Shown piece after piece: positions 8,568 through 18,959 of a stretch of DNA of 64,000 bases (positions are counted from its first letter, which is position 1; each line of letters begins with the position of its first letter). The position numbers and the translations under genes were made by a program. The notes under the pieces are model-generated. The model was given only the letters and a program-made list of their open reading frames with translations, was not told where the DNA came from and did no database searches. The DNA is from Aureitalea sp. L0-47 (GTDB lineage: Bacteria > Bacteroidota > Bacteroidia > Flavobacteriales > Flavobacteriaceae), in the NCBI RefSeq assembly GCF_026126405.1, contig NZ_JAFMTQ010000008.1, forward strand, positions 62,001 to 126,000, in the 5' to 3' direction.

Positions 8568-10568
8568 GTGGCTACGGAAGACAAAAACATACTTAACCGC
8601 CTCTATATTATCGCCGGATGTATGTTCGTCTTTGCATTTGCCGTGGCTTTCAAACTCATGAACATTCAGTTCGTGGAAGGTGAGAAATATCGCGACCTGG
8701 CGCAAAGGAATACAACCAAGAATTTCGAGATACCTGCAAATCGCGGAAATGTATATGCCGACGATGGAAGTCTGCTCGCCACTTCAGTTCCGAAGTATGA
8801 AATACGATTTGACGCGGTAACGGTTTCCTCGGAAGACTTCAAGGAACATCTCGTTCCCCTTTCGAAAGAACTCAGCAAGATGTTCGGTAGGTCTGCATCC
8901 TACTATCAGCAGCGATTCAGAAAGGCAAGAGCCGATAAGAACAGATACTTACTGGTGGCAAAGAATCTGGGGTATTCAGAATACATAAAAGTTAAGAGCT
9001 TTCCACTATTCAATAAAGGACCATACAGAGGTGGATTTATTATGGATCAGCATACCGTTCGCGAGCATCCCATGGGGAAGATCGGTGAACGACTGGTGGG
9101 TAGCCAGAATAAAAATGAACCCGGTGTATATGAAGTAGGTTTCGAAGGAGCCTTTAATCAATACCTGCAGGGGAAGAATGGGCGCCGACTAAAGCAGAAG
9201 ATAGCCAAAGGCCAGTGGAAACCTGTATCAGACAATAACGAGATCGAACCTCAAGACGGTTACGATGTGATCTCAACAATCAACGTGAACATCCAGGATA
9301 TTGCACATCATGCCTTGCTGAAGCAAATGGAATATTATGAAGCCGAGCATGGATCGGTTATCGTTATGGAAGTAAAGACCGGGGAAATAAAAGCCGTTTC
9401 CAATTTAGGGCGAACAAAGCAGGGCACCTATTATGAGAAACTGAATTACGCAGTAGGCGAAAGCCATGAGCCGGGATCGACCTTTAAAGTTATGGCCTTC
9501 ATGGCAGCCCTGGAAGATAAGGTGATCGATACCTCCACGGTAATTGATACACAAAACGGAACCAAGCGATTTTACGGAAGAAGCATCACAGATAGCCGAA
9601 GAGGTGGTTACGGCGAGATCTCAGCAGCCAAAACACTTGAGGTGTCTTCAAATATTGGCCTGGCCACCATCATCGATGAAGCCTACGCTAAGAAGCCTCA
9701 GAAGTTCATTGACCGACTCAACAGCTGGAATCTGAATTCGAAGATCGGTATACCTATCCTCGGTGAAGGCAAGCCGATGATACCGGGTCCCGGCCACGAA
9801 AATTGGAGTAAAAATGCCTTACCATCAATCGCATATGGCTACAATCTTAGTTTGACCCCGCTTCAAACACTTGCATTTTATAATGCCATAGCGAATGATG
9901 GCGTGATGGTGAAGCCACGATTTATCAAGGAAATTCGGAAGTGGAACCAGGAGGTGGAAACATTCGAAACAGAAGTGATCAACGAAAAGATATGTTCCGA
10001 TGAAACTCTTCGTCAGATTCAGGATATACTACTAAACATAGTGAAGCGAGGAACAGGTGAACGATTGTATTCTGAATATTTCTCTATGGCCGGTAAGACA
10101 GGAACGGCACGAACCGAATACTGGTTGCCAGGCTGGGAAAAGGATCGCAAATATATCTCATCCTTCGCAGGTTATTTCCCGGCGGAAAATCCCAAGTATT
10201 CATGCATCGTTGTTATCCACAAGCCTAGTACTAAAAAAGGATACTATGGAGCCGATGTAACAGGTCCAGTATTTAAGCGTATTGCCCAGAAGATATTTAC
10301 AGATTCGCCCAGGATCGCAGAGATAGACGAAGTGGATAGAGTGGATGAAGCTTTTGCCTCCGATTTCGAGAATTATTACAACGAAGTGCAGAAAACCGGC
10401 ACTGCGGTTCCTGACGTTTCGGGGATGGCCGGTATGGATGCTGTGTCCCTGTTAGAAAACATGGGGATGCGAGTGGAAATCAAAGGAAATGGAACGGTTG
10501 CTTCGCAGTCTATCGAGCCCGGAGCTGCGTTCCGCAAACGTCAGATAATACAATTAATGCTTAAATGA
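8568..10568 (+). CDS. ftsI: Septal penicillin-binding protein (FtsI/PBP3 type) with PASTA domain
   Basis: A class B transpeptidase that crosslinks septal peptidoglycan. It has a membrane anchor at about residues 10-32, a PBP dimerisation domain, and a transpeptidase domain with SxxK (STFK, Ser about 304), SxN (SSN, about 359) and KTG (KTGTAR, about 508). One PASTA domain ends the protein (about 610-666; TAVPDVSGMAG). The start is GTG at 8568, six bases after ftsL. At 666 aa it is longer than E. coli FtsI because of the PASTA tail, which is common in Bacteroidota. It overlaps murE by 4 bp. Confidence 0.95.
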   Translation: MATEDKNILNRLYIIAGCMFVFAFAVAFKLMNIQFVEGEKYRDLAQRNTTKNFEIPANRGNVYADDGSLLATSVPKYEIRFDAVTVSSEDFKEHLVPLSKELSKMFGRSASYYQQRFRKARADKNRYLLVAKNLGYSEYIKVKSFPLFNKGPYRGGFIMDQHTVREHPMGKIGERLVGSQNKNEPGVYEVGFEGAFNQYLQGKNGRRLKQKIAKGQWKPVSDNNEIEPQDGYDVISTINVNIQDIAHHALLKQMEYYEAEHGSVIVMEVKTGEIKAVSNLGRTKQGTYYEKLNYAVGESHEPGSTFKVMAFMAALEDKVIDTSTVIDTQNGTKRFYGRSITDSRRGGYGEISAAKTLEVSSNIGLATIIDEAYAKKPQKFIDRLNSWNLNSKIGIPILGEGKPMIPGPGHENWSKNALPSIAYGYNLSLTPLQTLAFYNAIANDGVMVKPRFIKEIRKWNQEVETFETEVINEKICSDETLRQIQDILLNIVKRGTGERLYSEYFSMAGKTGTARTEYWLPGWEKDRKYISSFAGYFPAENPKYSCIVVIHKPSTKKGYYGADVTGPVFKRIAQKIFTDSPRIAEIDEVDRVDEAFASDFENYYNEVQKTGTAVPDVSGMAGMDAVSLLENMGMRVEIKGNGTVASQSIEPGAAFRKRQIIQLMLK

Positions 10569-12031
10569 TCTTACTGAAAGACATATTGTATAAGGTTTCC
10601 ATTGAAAAGACAGTGGGTACTACTGCTGTGGCTATAGGTAACATTCATTTTGATTCTCGTAAAGTTGAACTCAATGATGTCTTTGTAGCAATTCGTGGTA
10701 CCGTATCCGATGGTCATGATTTCATCAAAATGGCCACTGATAAAGGAGCGCTTGCCGTGATCTGCGAAGAGTTGCCGGAACTCGTTATCAATGGTATTAC
10801 TTATGTGCAGGTAAATGATAGTCAGCAAGCCCTGGCGCTTATGGCTTCGAACTACTACGAGAATCCTTCAGAATCACTGAAACTTGTTGGAGTGACAGGA
10901 ACCAATGGCAAAACGACCATAACCACATTACTATATCATCTTTTAAGTTCGGCAGGTTTTGAAACAGGTTTGCTTTCCACTGTTCGTATTATGGTGGGAA
11001 GTAAGGAATTTGAAGCAACACACACGACCCCGGATTCACTTACCATTAATCACTATTTAAGAGAAATGGTGGAAGCAGGTGTTGAATATTGCTTTATGGA
11101 AGTGAGTTCCCACGGAATCCATCAAAAAAGGACAGAAGGACTGACTTTTGTGGGTGGAATTTTCACCAATCTATCCCATGACCATCTCGACTATCACAAG
11201 ACATTCAAGGAATATCGGGATGTAAAGAAATCCTTTTTTGATCACCTGCCTAAATCGGCTTTTGCCCTTACTAATGCCGACGACAAGAACGGTCCTCTGA
11301 TGCTTCAGAACACGGCGGCAAAAAAATATACTTACGCCTTAAAAACCTATGCTGATTACCAGGGCCAGATTTTGGAGAACCAGTTTAGCGGTCTTCTTCT
11401 GAAGATCAACAACAATGAACTATGGGTAAAACTAATCGGCGCTTTCAACGCGTATAATATGCTGGCCATCTTCGGAACAGCCGATCTCTTAGGCCTTGAG
11501 ACGATCGAAGTACTTCAATTGATGAGCAACCTGGAAAGTGTAACCGGCAGGTTTCAGTATACCGTTTCAGAAGATTTAAACATAACAACCATTGTCGATT
11601 ATGCGCATACACCGGACGCATTGAAGAATGTGCTCCATACCATCAATAGTATTCGTACAGGCAACGAAGAACTCATTACCGTAGTAGGTTGTGGCGGTGA
11701 TCGGGATGCCGAAAAGCGCCCTAAAATGGGGAACATCGCGGCTTCATTGAGTACGAAAGTGATTTTCACAAGTGATAATCCACGAAGTGAAAAGCCCGAA
11801 GATATAATAGAGCAGATCGAAGCCGGAGTGCCACCAGAGCACTTTAAACGTACGCTGTCAATTACAGATAGAAAACAGGCGATAAAAACAGCTTGTCAGA
11901 TGGCCGATAGAAACGACATCATCCTTATTGCCGGGAAGGGTCATGAAACCTACCAGGAGATCAATGGTGAACGTTTCGATTTCGATGATTTTAGAATTGT
12001 GAAGGAGTTCATAAACGCCCTAAAAAAGTAA
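10565..12031 (+). CDS. murE: UDP-MurNAc-L-Ala-D-Glu:meso-diaminopimelate ligase MurE
   Basis: MurE adds the third stem-peptide residue. The ATP P-loop GTNGKTT is at about residue 112, and the central ligase block (SSHGIHQKRTEGL; TNLSHDHLDYHKT) is intact. A DNPRSEKPEDI segment near residue 405 matches the DNPR motif of enzymes that use meso-diaminopimelate rather than lysine, so a DAP-type wall is expected. Length is 488 aa. It starts 4 bp inside ftsI and ends 3 bp before mraY. Confidence 0.95.
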   Translation: MILLKDILYKVSIEKTVGTTAVAIGNIHFDSRKVELNDVFVAIRGTVSDGHDFIKMATDKGALAVICEELPELVINGITYVQVNDSQQALALMASNYYENPSESLKLVGVTGTNGKTTITTLLYHLLSSAGFETGLLSTVRIMVGSKEFEATHTTPDSLTINHYLREMVEAGVEYCFMEVSSHGIHQKRTEGLTFVGGIFTNLSHDHLDYHKTFKEYRDVKKSFFDHLPKSAFALTNADDKNGPLMLQNTAAKKYTYALKTYADYQGQILENQFSGLLLKINNNELWVKLIGAFNAYNMLAIFGTADLLGLETIEVLQLMSNLESVTGRFQYTVSEDLNITTIVDYAHTPDALKNVLHTINSIRTGNEELITVVGCGGDRDAEKRPKMGNIAASLSTKVIFTSDNPRSEKPEDIIEQIEAGVPPEHFKRTLSITDRKQAIKTACQMADRNDIILIAGKGHETYQEINGERFDFDDFRIVKEFINALKK

Positions 12032-12034
12032 ACT

Positions 12035-13273
12035 ATGTTGTATTACCTTTTTGAGTATTTAGAAAAAAACTTTGATATCCCAGGGGCGGGACTCTTCAGT
12101 TTTATCACCTTCAGGGCGGCACTGGCCGTGATCCTGTCGCTGGTGATCGCTACTTTCTTCGGAAAGAAGATCATCCGGTTTCTTCAGAGAAAACAAATGG
12201 GAGAGACCATTCGCGACCTCGGTTTGCAAGGTCAGAATGAAAAAGCGGGTACTCCTACCATGGGAGGGGTCATTATCATCCTCGCTACCCTGGTTCCGGT
12301 GCTTTTACTGGCGAAACTGGACAACATCTATGTGATCATGCTCATCGTAACCACACTTTGGATGGGGACCATTGGTTTTATAGACGACTATCTCAAGAAA
12401 TTCAAAAACGATAAAAAAGGACTGCCCGGAAAATTCAAAGTGATAGGACAGGTTGGACTGGGCATCTTCGTGGGGGCTATTATGTACTGGCATCCAGATG
12501 TTACTGTTCGATTGGAAAAGGATAATGTAGCTCCCGCAACCGAGATCACTGCCCAGGTGGAAGATCCGACTCTGGAATTTGGCCCGGAGGAGAATAGCCT
12601 GCTTACCACCATACCCTTTGTTAAGAAGAACGAATTTAACTATGAAAGTCTGATCTCCTGGGCTGGTGAAGGAGCAAAGGATTACATCTGGCTGATCTTC
12701 ATCCCTATCCTCATATTTATCATCACCGCTGTTTCGAACGGAGCAAATCTCACCGATGGAATAGACGGCCTGGCTGCAGGGACCTCAGCTATCATTGCCG
12801 TCACACTGGCCCTCTTTGCCTGGGTTTCGGGTAACCTGATCTTTTCAGATTACCTGAACATCATGTACATCCCGAATACGGGAGAGATGACCATTTTTAT
12901 CACCGCTTTTGTTGGAGCTCTCATAGGTTTTCTATGGTACAATGCTTACCCGGCCCAGGTGTTTATGGGAGATACGGGTAGCCTTACTATTGGAGGTGTG
13001 ATAGCTGTAATAGCCATTGCAATACGAAAAGAATTATTGATACCCATCCTCTGTGGCATTTTCCTGATGGAGAATTTGTCGGTGGTACTGCAGGTGAGTT
13101 GGTTCAAGTATACGAAGAAGAAGTTTGGTGAAGGAAGAAGGATCTTTCGAATGTCACCATTACATCATCACTATCAGGTGAAAGGATTTCACGAAAGTAA
13201 GATCGTTACCCGGTTTTGGATTGTAGGGATCTTTCTGGCAATTCTAACCATAGTGACTTTAAAGATCAGATAA
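12035..13273 (+). CDS. mraY: Phospho-N-acetylmuramoyl-pentapeptide-transferase MraY
   Basis: MraY is an integral inner-membrane enzyme that makes lipid I from UDP-MurNAc-pentapeptide and undecaprenyl phosphate. It has about ten membrane segments and the family motifs GTPTMGG, the aspartate pair [28 protein letters not shown] and the histidine-rich MSPLHHHY. At 412 aa it is about 50 residues longer than the E. coli enzyme. The extra part is a loop at about residues 160-210 rich in acidic residues, which is usual in this phylum. Confidence 0.95.
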   Translation: MLYYLFEYLEKNFDIPGAGLFSFITFRAALAVILSLVIATFFGKKIIRFLQRKQMGETIRDLGLQGQNEKAGTPTMGGVIIILATLVPVLLLAKLDNIYVIMLIVTTLWMGTIGFIDDYLKKFKNDKKGLPGKFKVIGQVGLGIFVGAIMYWHPDVTVRLEKDNVAPATEITAQVEDPTLEFGPEENSLLTTIPFVKKNEFNYESLISWAGEGAKDYIWLIFIPILIFIITAVSNGANLTDGIDGLAAGTSAIIAVTLALFAWVSGNLIFSDYLNIMYIPNTGEMTIFITAFVGALIGFLWYNAYPAQVFMGDTGSLTIGGVIAVIAIAIRKELLIPILCGIFLMENLSVVLQVSWFKYTKKKFGEGRRIFRMSPLHHHYQVKGFHESKIVTRFWIVGIFLAILTIVTLKIR

Positions 13274-13275
13274 GT

Positions 13276-14610
13276 ATGCAGCGCTTAGTAGTACTGGGAG
13301 CAGGGGAGAGCGGGGCCGGAACCGCCATACTAGGAAAAAAAGAAGGTTTCGAAGTATTTGTATCGGATTACGGAACCATAAACAATAGATACAAAGAAGT
13401 TCTTATACATCATGAGATCGAGTGGGAAGAAGGAACCCATTCCGAAGAAAAGATTTTGAATGCCAGCCTGGTGATGAAAAGTCCGGGAATACCTGATACG
13501 GCACCCATAGTACAAAAACTACTGGCCAAAGGTGTTAAGGTGGTTTCTGAAATAGAGTTCGCTTATAAGTATGCGAATGCGCATTTGGTGGGTATTACCG
13601 GAACAAACGGTAAGACTACTACAGCCAATCTAACCTACCAGGTTTTACATCAGGGTGGACTGGATGTTGGACTGGGTGGAAATATCGGTAGAAGCTTTGC
13701 AGGGATGATAGCCGAAGATGCCCATCGGTATTACGTGCTGGAGCTGAGCAGTTTTCAGTTGGATGGAATAGTAGAATACCGAAATCAAATTGCGGTACTA
13801 CTGAATATCGTTCCCGATCACCTGGACAGGTATGAATACGACTTCAGCAAGTATGTGGAGGCGAAATTCAGGATACTGATGAACCAGACGGAGGAAGACT
13901 ATTTCATTTACGACGCAGACGATCCGGTGATCGATAAATGGCTTTCGGAACATAACACACGACCTCAGATGATACCTTTTTCAGTAACTAAAAAACTTGA
14001 AAAGGGAACGTATTTAGAAGATGAAAAAATAATAATAAAACTAAACAACACAGAAGAAATTATGCCAATCGCAACTTTAGGTTTACAAGGACAACACAAT
14101 ATTAAAAATGCCATGGCGGCTTCTACGGTGGCGGCCCTGCTGAGAATTAGGAAGTCGACCATCAGGGAGTCCATGGAAAACTTCCAGGGGGTGGAACACC
14201 GACTGGAAAAAGTACTTAAGATCAACAACGTGATGTATATCAACGATTCTAAGGCAACTAACGTGAATGCCGCTTTCTATGCTCTCGACAGCATGGAAAC
14301 GCCAACTGTTTGGATCGCCGGTGGAGAAGACAAGGGAAATGATTACACCGAGTTGTTACCGCTTGTAAACGAAAAGGTGAAAGCCATCATCTGCCTGGGT
14401 GTTGATAATGAAAAGATCATCAACCAGTTTGGAAGTTGTGTGGATATAATGGTTGAAACAGATTCTATGAAAGCTGCGATTGAGATCGCTTACAAACTGG
14501 CAACAAGAGGAGATACCGTATTGCTTTCCCCAGCTTGTGCGAGTTTTGATCTCTTTAAGAATTTCGAGGATAGAGGAAGGCAATTTAAAGAAGCAGTTAG
14601 AAATCTATAG
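13276..14610 (+). CDS. murD: UDP-N-acetylmuramoyl-L-alanine:D-glutamate ligase MurD
   Basis: MurD adds D-Glu to UDP-MurNAc-L-Ala. The N-terminal Rossmann segment is RLVVLGAGESGAGTAI, the P-loop is GITGTNGKTTT at about residue 108, and the C-terminal domain carries NDSKATNVNA and LSPACASFDLFKNFEDRG. The start is the ATG at 13276, two bases after the mraY stop. A longer reading frame from 13216 lies inside mraY and is not used. Confidence 0.95.
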   Translation: MQRLVVLGAGESGAGTAILGKKEGFEVFVSDYGTINNRYKEVLIHHEIEWEEGTHSEEKILNASLVMKSPGIPDTAPIVQKLLAKGVKVVSEIEFAYKYANAHLVGITGTNGKTTTANLTYQVLHQGGLDVGLGGNIGRSFAGMIAEDAHRYYVLELSSFQLDGIVEYRNQIAVLLNIVPDHLDRYEYDFSKYVEAKFRILMNQTEEDYFIYDADDPVIDKWLSEHNTRPQMIPFSVTKKLEKGTYLEDEKIIIKLNNTEEIMPIATLGLQGQHNIKNAMAASTVAALLRIRKSTIRESMENFQGVEHRLEKVLKINNVMYINDSKATNVNAAFYALDSMETPTVWIAGGEDKGNDYTELLPLVNEKVKAIICLGVDNEKIINQFGSCVDIMVETDSMKAAIEIAYKLATRGDTVLLSPACASFDLFKNFEDRGRQFKEAVRNL

Positions 14611-14622
14611 CGAGAATTAGAT

Positions 14623-15816
14623 ATGCAGGGAATATTTAAAAATATCAAAGGAGACAAAGCGATCTGGGCAGTTGCGGGCCTCTTGGCGCTCTTTTCTTTC
14701 CTCCCTGTATACAGTGCCAGCAGTAACCTGGCGTATCTCTATGGTGATGGCAGTACTTTACCGTATTTACTGAAGCACCTTGCGCACCTACTCTTAGGGT
14801 TTGCCATCCTGTACGGAGTTCATAAAATTCCTTATCGATATTTCCGCGGACTTTCCATTATCGCCTTACCCGTTGTTATTATCCTGTTGCTCATTACGCT
14901 TTCCCAGGGAACTACAATCGAAGGAGCTAATGCGAGCAGGTGGATTCGAGTTCCGTTTGTTGGTGTGACATTCCAAACATCCACACTGGCGGCGGTTGTT
15001 CTTCTTACCTATGTTGCCAGATATCTCTCGAAGATCACGGACAAAACGATCACATTCAAGGAGTCCTTATTACCCTTGTGGTTACCTGTATTCCTGGTCT
15101 TAGCCCTTATTTTACCTGCCAATTTCTCAACTACAGCAATCATTTTTGCCATGGTTGTGGTAGTGGTATTCATTGGCGGCTATCCATTAAAGTATTTAGG
15201 CATTGTCCTTGGCGCCGGGGTGGTTATGCTGGCACTCTTTGTACTTACTGTCAAAGCCTTCCCGGGATTGTTCGATAACAGGGTGGATACCTGGATGAGC
15301 CGAATTGAAAGTTTTACAGATAATGCCGATACGGAAGCCGACTACCAGATCGAAAAAGCCAAGATCGCGATTGCATCAGGAGGAGTGACCGGCCTTGGAC
15401 CCGGGAAGAGTGTTCAGAAGAACTTTTTACCACAATCATCATCAGATTTCATTTATGCCATCATCGTTGAGGAATTCGGGATGGTAGGTGCGATGACTCT
15501 TATGTTCCTGTACCTGTTGTTGTTGTTTCGGCTAGTAATTGTTGCCCACAAGGCCAGTTCGGCTTTTGGTACCTTACTCGTAGTTGGTGTGGGATTACCC
15601 ATTGTATTCCAGGCATTGATCAATATGGCTGTGGCAGTAGAACTGTTCCCGGTTACCGGACAGACCTTACCATTGATCAGTAGTGGTGGGACATCGATCT
15701 GGATGACCTGCCTGGCGTTAGGTATGGTGCTAAGTGTTAGCGCTAAAAGAGAAGCGAAATTAAAAGAAATGGAAGAGGTGGAAAATCCTCTCGAAATATT
15801 AAGTGAAACCTTATAA
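14623..15816 (+). CDS. ftsW: Septal peptidoglycan polymerase FtsW (SEDS family)
   Basis: FtsW polymerises lipid II at the septum together with the FtsI-type transpeptidase encoded upstream. It is a polytopic membrane protein with about ten helices. SEDS features include [11 protein letters not shown], the periplasmic loop after [22 protein letters not shown], and the C-terminal [16 protein letters not shown]. Length is 397 aa. The 3' end overlaps the murG start by 14 bp. Confidence 0.94.
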   Translation: MQGIFKNIKGDKAIWAVAGLLALFSFLPVYSASSNLAYLYGDGSTLPYLLKHLAHLLLGFAILYGVHKIPYRYFRGLSIIALPVVIILLLITLSQGTTIEGANASRWIRVPFVGVTFQTSTLAAVVLLTYVARYLSKITDKTITFKESLLPLWLPVFLVLALILPANFSTTAIIFAMVVVVVFIGGYPLKYLGIVLGAGVVMLALFVLTVKAFPGLFDNRVDTWMSRIESFTDNADTEADYQIEKAKIAIASGGVTGLGPGKSVQKNFLPQSSSDFIYAIIVEEFGMVGAMTLMFLYLLLLFRLVIVAHKASSAFGTLLVVGVGLPIVFQALINMAVAVELFPVTGQTLPLISSGGTSIWMTCLALGMVLSVSAKREAKLKEMEEVENPLEILSETL

Positions 15817-16897
15817 ATTCATCATATCAGGAGGAGGAACCGGGGGGCATATCTACCCGGCCATAGCTATTGCCAACGAATTAAAACGCAGGTATAGTGA
15901 TTGCGAGATCTTGTTTGTTGGGGCAAAGGACAGGATGGAGATGGAAAAGGTTCCGCAGGCTGGTTATTCAATTAAAGGACTATGGATCTCCGGTATTCAA
16001 AGGAATTTAAGTTTAAAGAACTTACTCTTCCCACTAAAGCTGGCCTCCAGTCTCATTCAGGCTAAAGGGATAATTCGCAAGTTTCGTCCTGATGCTGCGA
16101 TCGGGACGGGTGGTTATGCCAGTGCACCCTTGCTTAGAGTAGCTTCCATGAGAAGGGTTCCCTGTCTCATCCAGGAACAGAACAGCTATGCGGGGATCAC
16201 TAACAAATGGTTGAAGAACAAAGTGCAAAAGATCTGCGTGGCCTACGATGGTATGGATGCATTCTTTCCTTCGGAAAAGATCGTGATGACCGGAAATCCT
16301 GTGCGTGAGGACCTACTCGATATCTCAGAGAATCGAAGTGAGGCGCTATCTTTCTTTAATCTGAATGCTGAAAAGAAAACCTTACTTATTCTGGGCGGTA
16401 GCCTTGGCGCCCGGAAGATCAATACACTGATCGACAGCTCCTTGGAGATGCTTACTTCCGAAGGCGTGCAGCTCATCTGGCAGTGTGGAAAGTTTTATTA
16501 TGAAGAGTACAAAGACAGAAGCAAAGGAACGGTTCAGGTGCATGCCTTTTTGAACAGGATGGACCTGGCGTATGCAGCAGCGGATATCATTATTTCCAGG
16601 GCCGGTGCACTTTCTGTTTCTGAATTATGCCTGGTGGGTAAACCTGTCATCTTTATACCTTCACCTAACGTTGCTGAAGATCATCAGACAAAGAATGCCC
16701 AGGCAATTTCCGAAAAGAATGCAGCAGTTTTATTAAGAGAATCGGAAGCCGAAACGAAGTTCGAAGCCGTATTTACTGAACTATTGCATTCCGAAGAAAA
16801 ACAAAGAACTCTTTCTGAAAATATAAAGAAACTCGCTCGTCCCGATGCAACACGTGAGATCGTGGATGAGATTGAAAAATTAATTAGTAGCTCTTGA
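15803..16897 (+). CDS. murG: UDP-GlcNAc:lipid I N-acetylglucosaminyltransferase MurG
   Basis: MurG converts lipid I to lipid II at the inner face of the membrane. The first G-loop [12 protein letters not shown] is at residues 8-20 and the second is [11 protein letters not shown] at about 195. The UDP-GlcNAc site includes [10 protein letters not shown] and [10 protein letters not shown]. The start is GTG at 15803, inside the end of ftsW. The stop TGA shares bases with the TTG start of murC. Confidence 0.95.
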   Translation: MKPYKFIISGGGTGGHIYPAIAIANELKRRYSDCEILFVGAKDRMEMEKVPQAGYSIKGLWISGIQRNLSLKNLLFPLKLASSLIQAKGIIRKFRPDAAIGTGGYASAPLLRVASMRRVPCLIQEQNSYAGITNKWLKNKVQKICVAYDGMDAFFPSEKIVMTGNPVREDLLDISENRSEALSFFNLNAEKKTLLILGGSLGARKINTLIDSSLEMLTSEGVQLIWQCGKFYYEEYKDRSKGTVQVHAFLNRMDLAYAAADIIISRAGALSVSELCLVGKPVIFIPSPNVAEDHQTKNAQAISEKNAAVLLRESEAETKFEAVFTELLHSEEKQRTLSENIKKLARPDATREIVDEIEKLISSS

Positions 16898-18249
16898 AGA
16901 AACTCGATAACATACAAGCCGTCTATTTCATAGGCATTGGAGGAATTGGGATGAGTGCCCTGGCGAGGTTTGTGAACCTACAAGGGAAACAGGTTTGTGG
17001 CTACGACAAAACTGAAACCGAACTTACCAGGGAACTGGTAACGGAAGGAATTTCGGTTACCTATATCGATGAGGTTTCGGAAGTGCCTGATGCGATAAAA
17101 AACAATGAAGATACGCTGGTGGTCTACACCCCGGCGATACCAAAAGATAACACCTTGCTTAATTGGTTTCGAACAGAGAATTATACTGTGATTAAGCGCG
17201 CTCAGTTCCTGGGCGAGGTGACACGAAACACTTTATGTTTGGCTGTGGCTGGCACGCACGGAAAGACAACAACATCGGCTATACTTGGTCATTTGTTGGC
17301 GGACTGTGACATGCCGGTCACCGCTTTTTTAGGAGGCATAGCAGAGAATTATAATTCGAATTTCATAAGCAGGGGAACGGAGATCACCGTAGTGGAAGCC
17401 GATGAGTTTGACCGTTCGTTTTTAACCCTGAGTCCGGACATTGCCTGTGTAACTTCAATGGACGCGGATCATCTCGATATCTATGAAGACAAAGGTACCC
17501 TGGAGGATGCCTTCAGGGAGTTTGCTGAGTTGTTGCCTTCCAAAGAAAAACTATTACACAAAAAAGGATTGCCGTTAGATGGCAAATCGGTTGCTGTAGA
17601 ATCCTCAGCCGATTTTGAAGCGATGAATGTTCGCATAGAAAACGGCCAATATGTTTTTGATCTGAAAACACCGAATGAACTCATCAGGGATTTACAGTTT
17701 TCACTGCCCGGACATCATAACCTACAGAATGCAGTTACTGCTTTGGGTATGGCAATTTTAGCAGGTTCCCCAACCCATTGTCTGCCCAAAGCATTAGGTA
17801 ACTTCCGTGGAGTTCAAAGGAGATTCTCTTACAGGATCAGGCGGGACGACCTGGTGCTTATCGATGATTATGCTCATCATCCAACAGAGATCGACGCCCT
17901 TAGTCAGGCAGTAAATGAATTGTATCCTGACGATAAAAAATTAATCGTGTTCCAGCCTCATTTGTACAGCAGAACCAGGGATTTTGCCGATGGATTTGGA
18001 GAGAGCCTGGCCCGATTTGATGAAGTGATATTGCTAGACATTTATCCAGCCAGGGAAGAGCCCATAGAAGGGGTAACTTCTTTGTGGTTAATGGGTAAAA
18101 TTGATAAGGATAATGTAGCGTTGACCAGTAAAAACGAACTTCCTGCGGCAATAAAAGAATCCAGGAGCCGTATAAAACTTATAGTAGGCGCCGGAGATAT
18201 TGGAGCCGAGGTGGATAGAATCACAAAATTTCTGAGCGATGAAGGTTAA
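16894..18249 (+). CDS. murC: UDP-N-acetylmuramate:L-alanine ligase MurC
   Basis: MurC adds the first amino acid of the stem peptide. The nucleotide fold begins with [16 protein letters not shown] (about residues 10-25), and the P-loop [10 protein letters not shown] is at about 119. Further blocks are EADEFDRSF and [10 protein letters not shown]. The start is a TTG at 16894 overlapping the murG stop (TTGA); no ATG lies nearby. The 3' end overlaps ftsQ by 11 bp. Confidence 0.95.
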   Translation: MKKLDNIQAVYFIGIGGIGMSALARFVNLQGKQVCGYDKTETELTRELVTEGISVTYIDEVSEVPDAIKNNEDTLVVYTPAIPKDNTLLNWFRTENYTVIKRAQFLGEVTRNTLCLAVAGTHGKTTTSAILGHLLADCDMPVTAFLGGIAENYNSNFISRGTEITVVEADEFDRSFLTLSPDIACVTSMDADHLDIYEDKGTLEDAFREFAELLPSKEKLLHKKGLPLDGKSVAVESSADFEAMNVRIENGQYVFDLKTPNELIRDLQFSLPGHHNLQNAVTALGMAILAGSPTHCLPKALGNFRGVQRRFSYRIRRDDLVLIDDYAHHPTEIDALSQAVNELYPDDKKLIVFQPHLYSRTRDFADGFGESLARFDEVILLDIYPAREEPIEGVTSLWLMGKIDKDNVALTSKNELPAAIKESRSRIKLIVGAGDIGAEVDRITKFLSDEG

Positions 18250-18955
18250 TAGTTGGTTCATAAAATTGAGTGTCTTAGTGGTCTTGGTGGTCTTCCTTCT
18301 GGGCTTCTCGAGACAGCGAAATGCAAGTCGGAATCTTGAAAAGATCAACATCGAATTTACCGATGAAAATGAGCCATTTATCACTCATGATGCGGTTAAT
18401 AAATTGTTAATACAAAATACAGACAGTGTTACGAGTATAGTCAAAGAAACTTTAGATTTGAATGAGATGGAGCAAAGGCTGCTAGGGAATCCTATGATCC
18501 GGGATGCCGAGGTTTTTGTGACCGTGGATGGAGCCCTCGGAGCGCAGATCGAGCAGCGAAATCCAATTGCCAGAGTGGCTTCGAGTCCGGATTATTACCT
18601 GGACGAAGACGGAAAAAAAATGCCGCTTTCTTCGGTCTACACAGCTAGAGTTCCATTGATCACAGGAAGATCTCAATCAGATTTAACCGAAGTAACACAA
18701 TTACTGCTCGAAATAGAAGGAGATGATTTTATGAAAAGCAGTGTGGTAGGATTGCATATAGAAGGCAGTGGAAATGTAATTCTAAGATTGCGAAAACACG
18801 AATTAAAAGTTCACTTCGGAAAGCCAAGGGACATCGCCAGAAAGTTTAGAAACTTCAAGGCGTTTTATAAAAAGACCAAACAAGACAATCTGATTAACAA
18901 TTACAGCCTGGTCGATCTGCAATTTGGAGATCAGGTGGTAGCAACAAAAAAGTAA
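18239..18955 (+). CDS. ftsQ: Cell division protein FtsQ/DivIB
   Basis: A 238-residue bitopic protein: one N-terminal membrane segment (about residues 8-24; LSVLVVLVVFLLGF), then a periplasmic POTRA-like and beta domain (INIEF.DEN, VNKLL, NPMIRDAEVFVTVDGALGAQIEQRNPIARV). FtsQ links early and late division proteins. Sequence similarity to E. coli FtsQ is weak, but topology and position between murC and ftsA make the call safe. It ends 4 bp before ftsA. Confidence 0.9.
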   Translation: MKVNSWFIKLSVLVVLVVFLLGFSRQRNASRNLEKINIEFTDENEPFITHDAVNKLLIQNTDSVTSIVKETLDLNEMEQRLLGNPMIRDAEVFVTVDGALGAQIEQRNPIARVASSPDYYLDEDGKKMPLSSVYTARVPLITGRSQSDLTEVTQLLLEIEGDDFMKSSVVGLHIEGSGNVILRLRKHELKVHFGKPRDIARKFRNFKAFYKKTKQDNLINNYSLVDLQFGDQVVATKK

Positions 18956-18959
18956 AGCC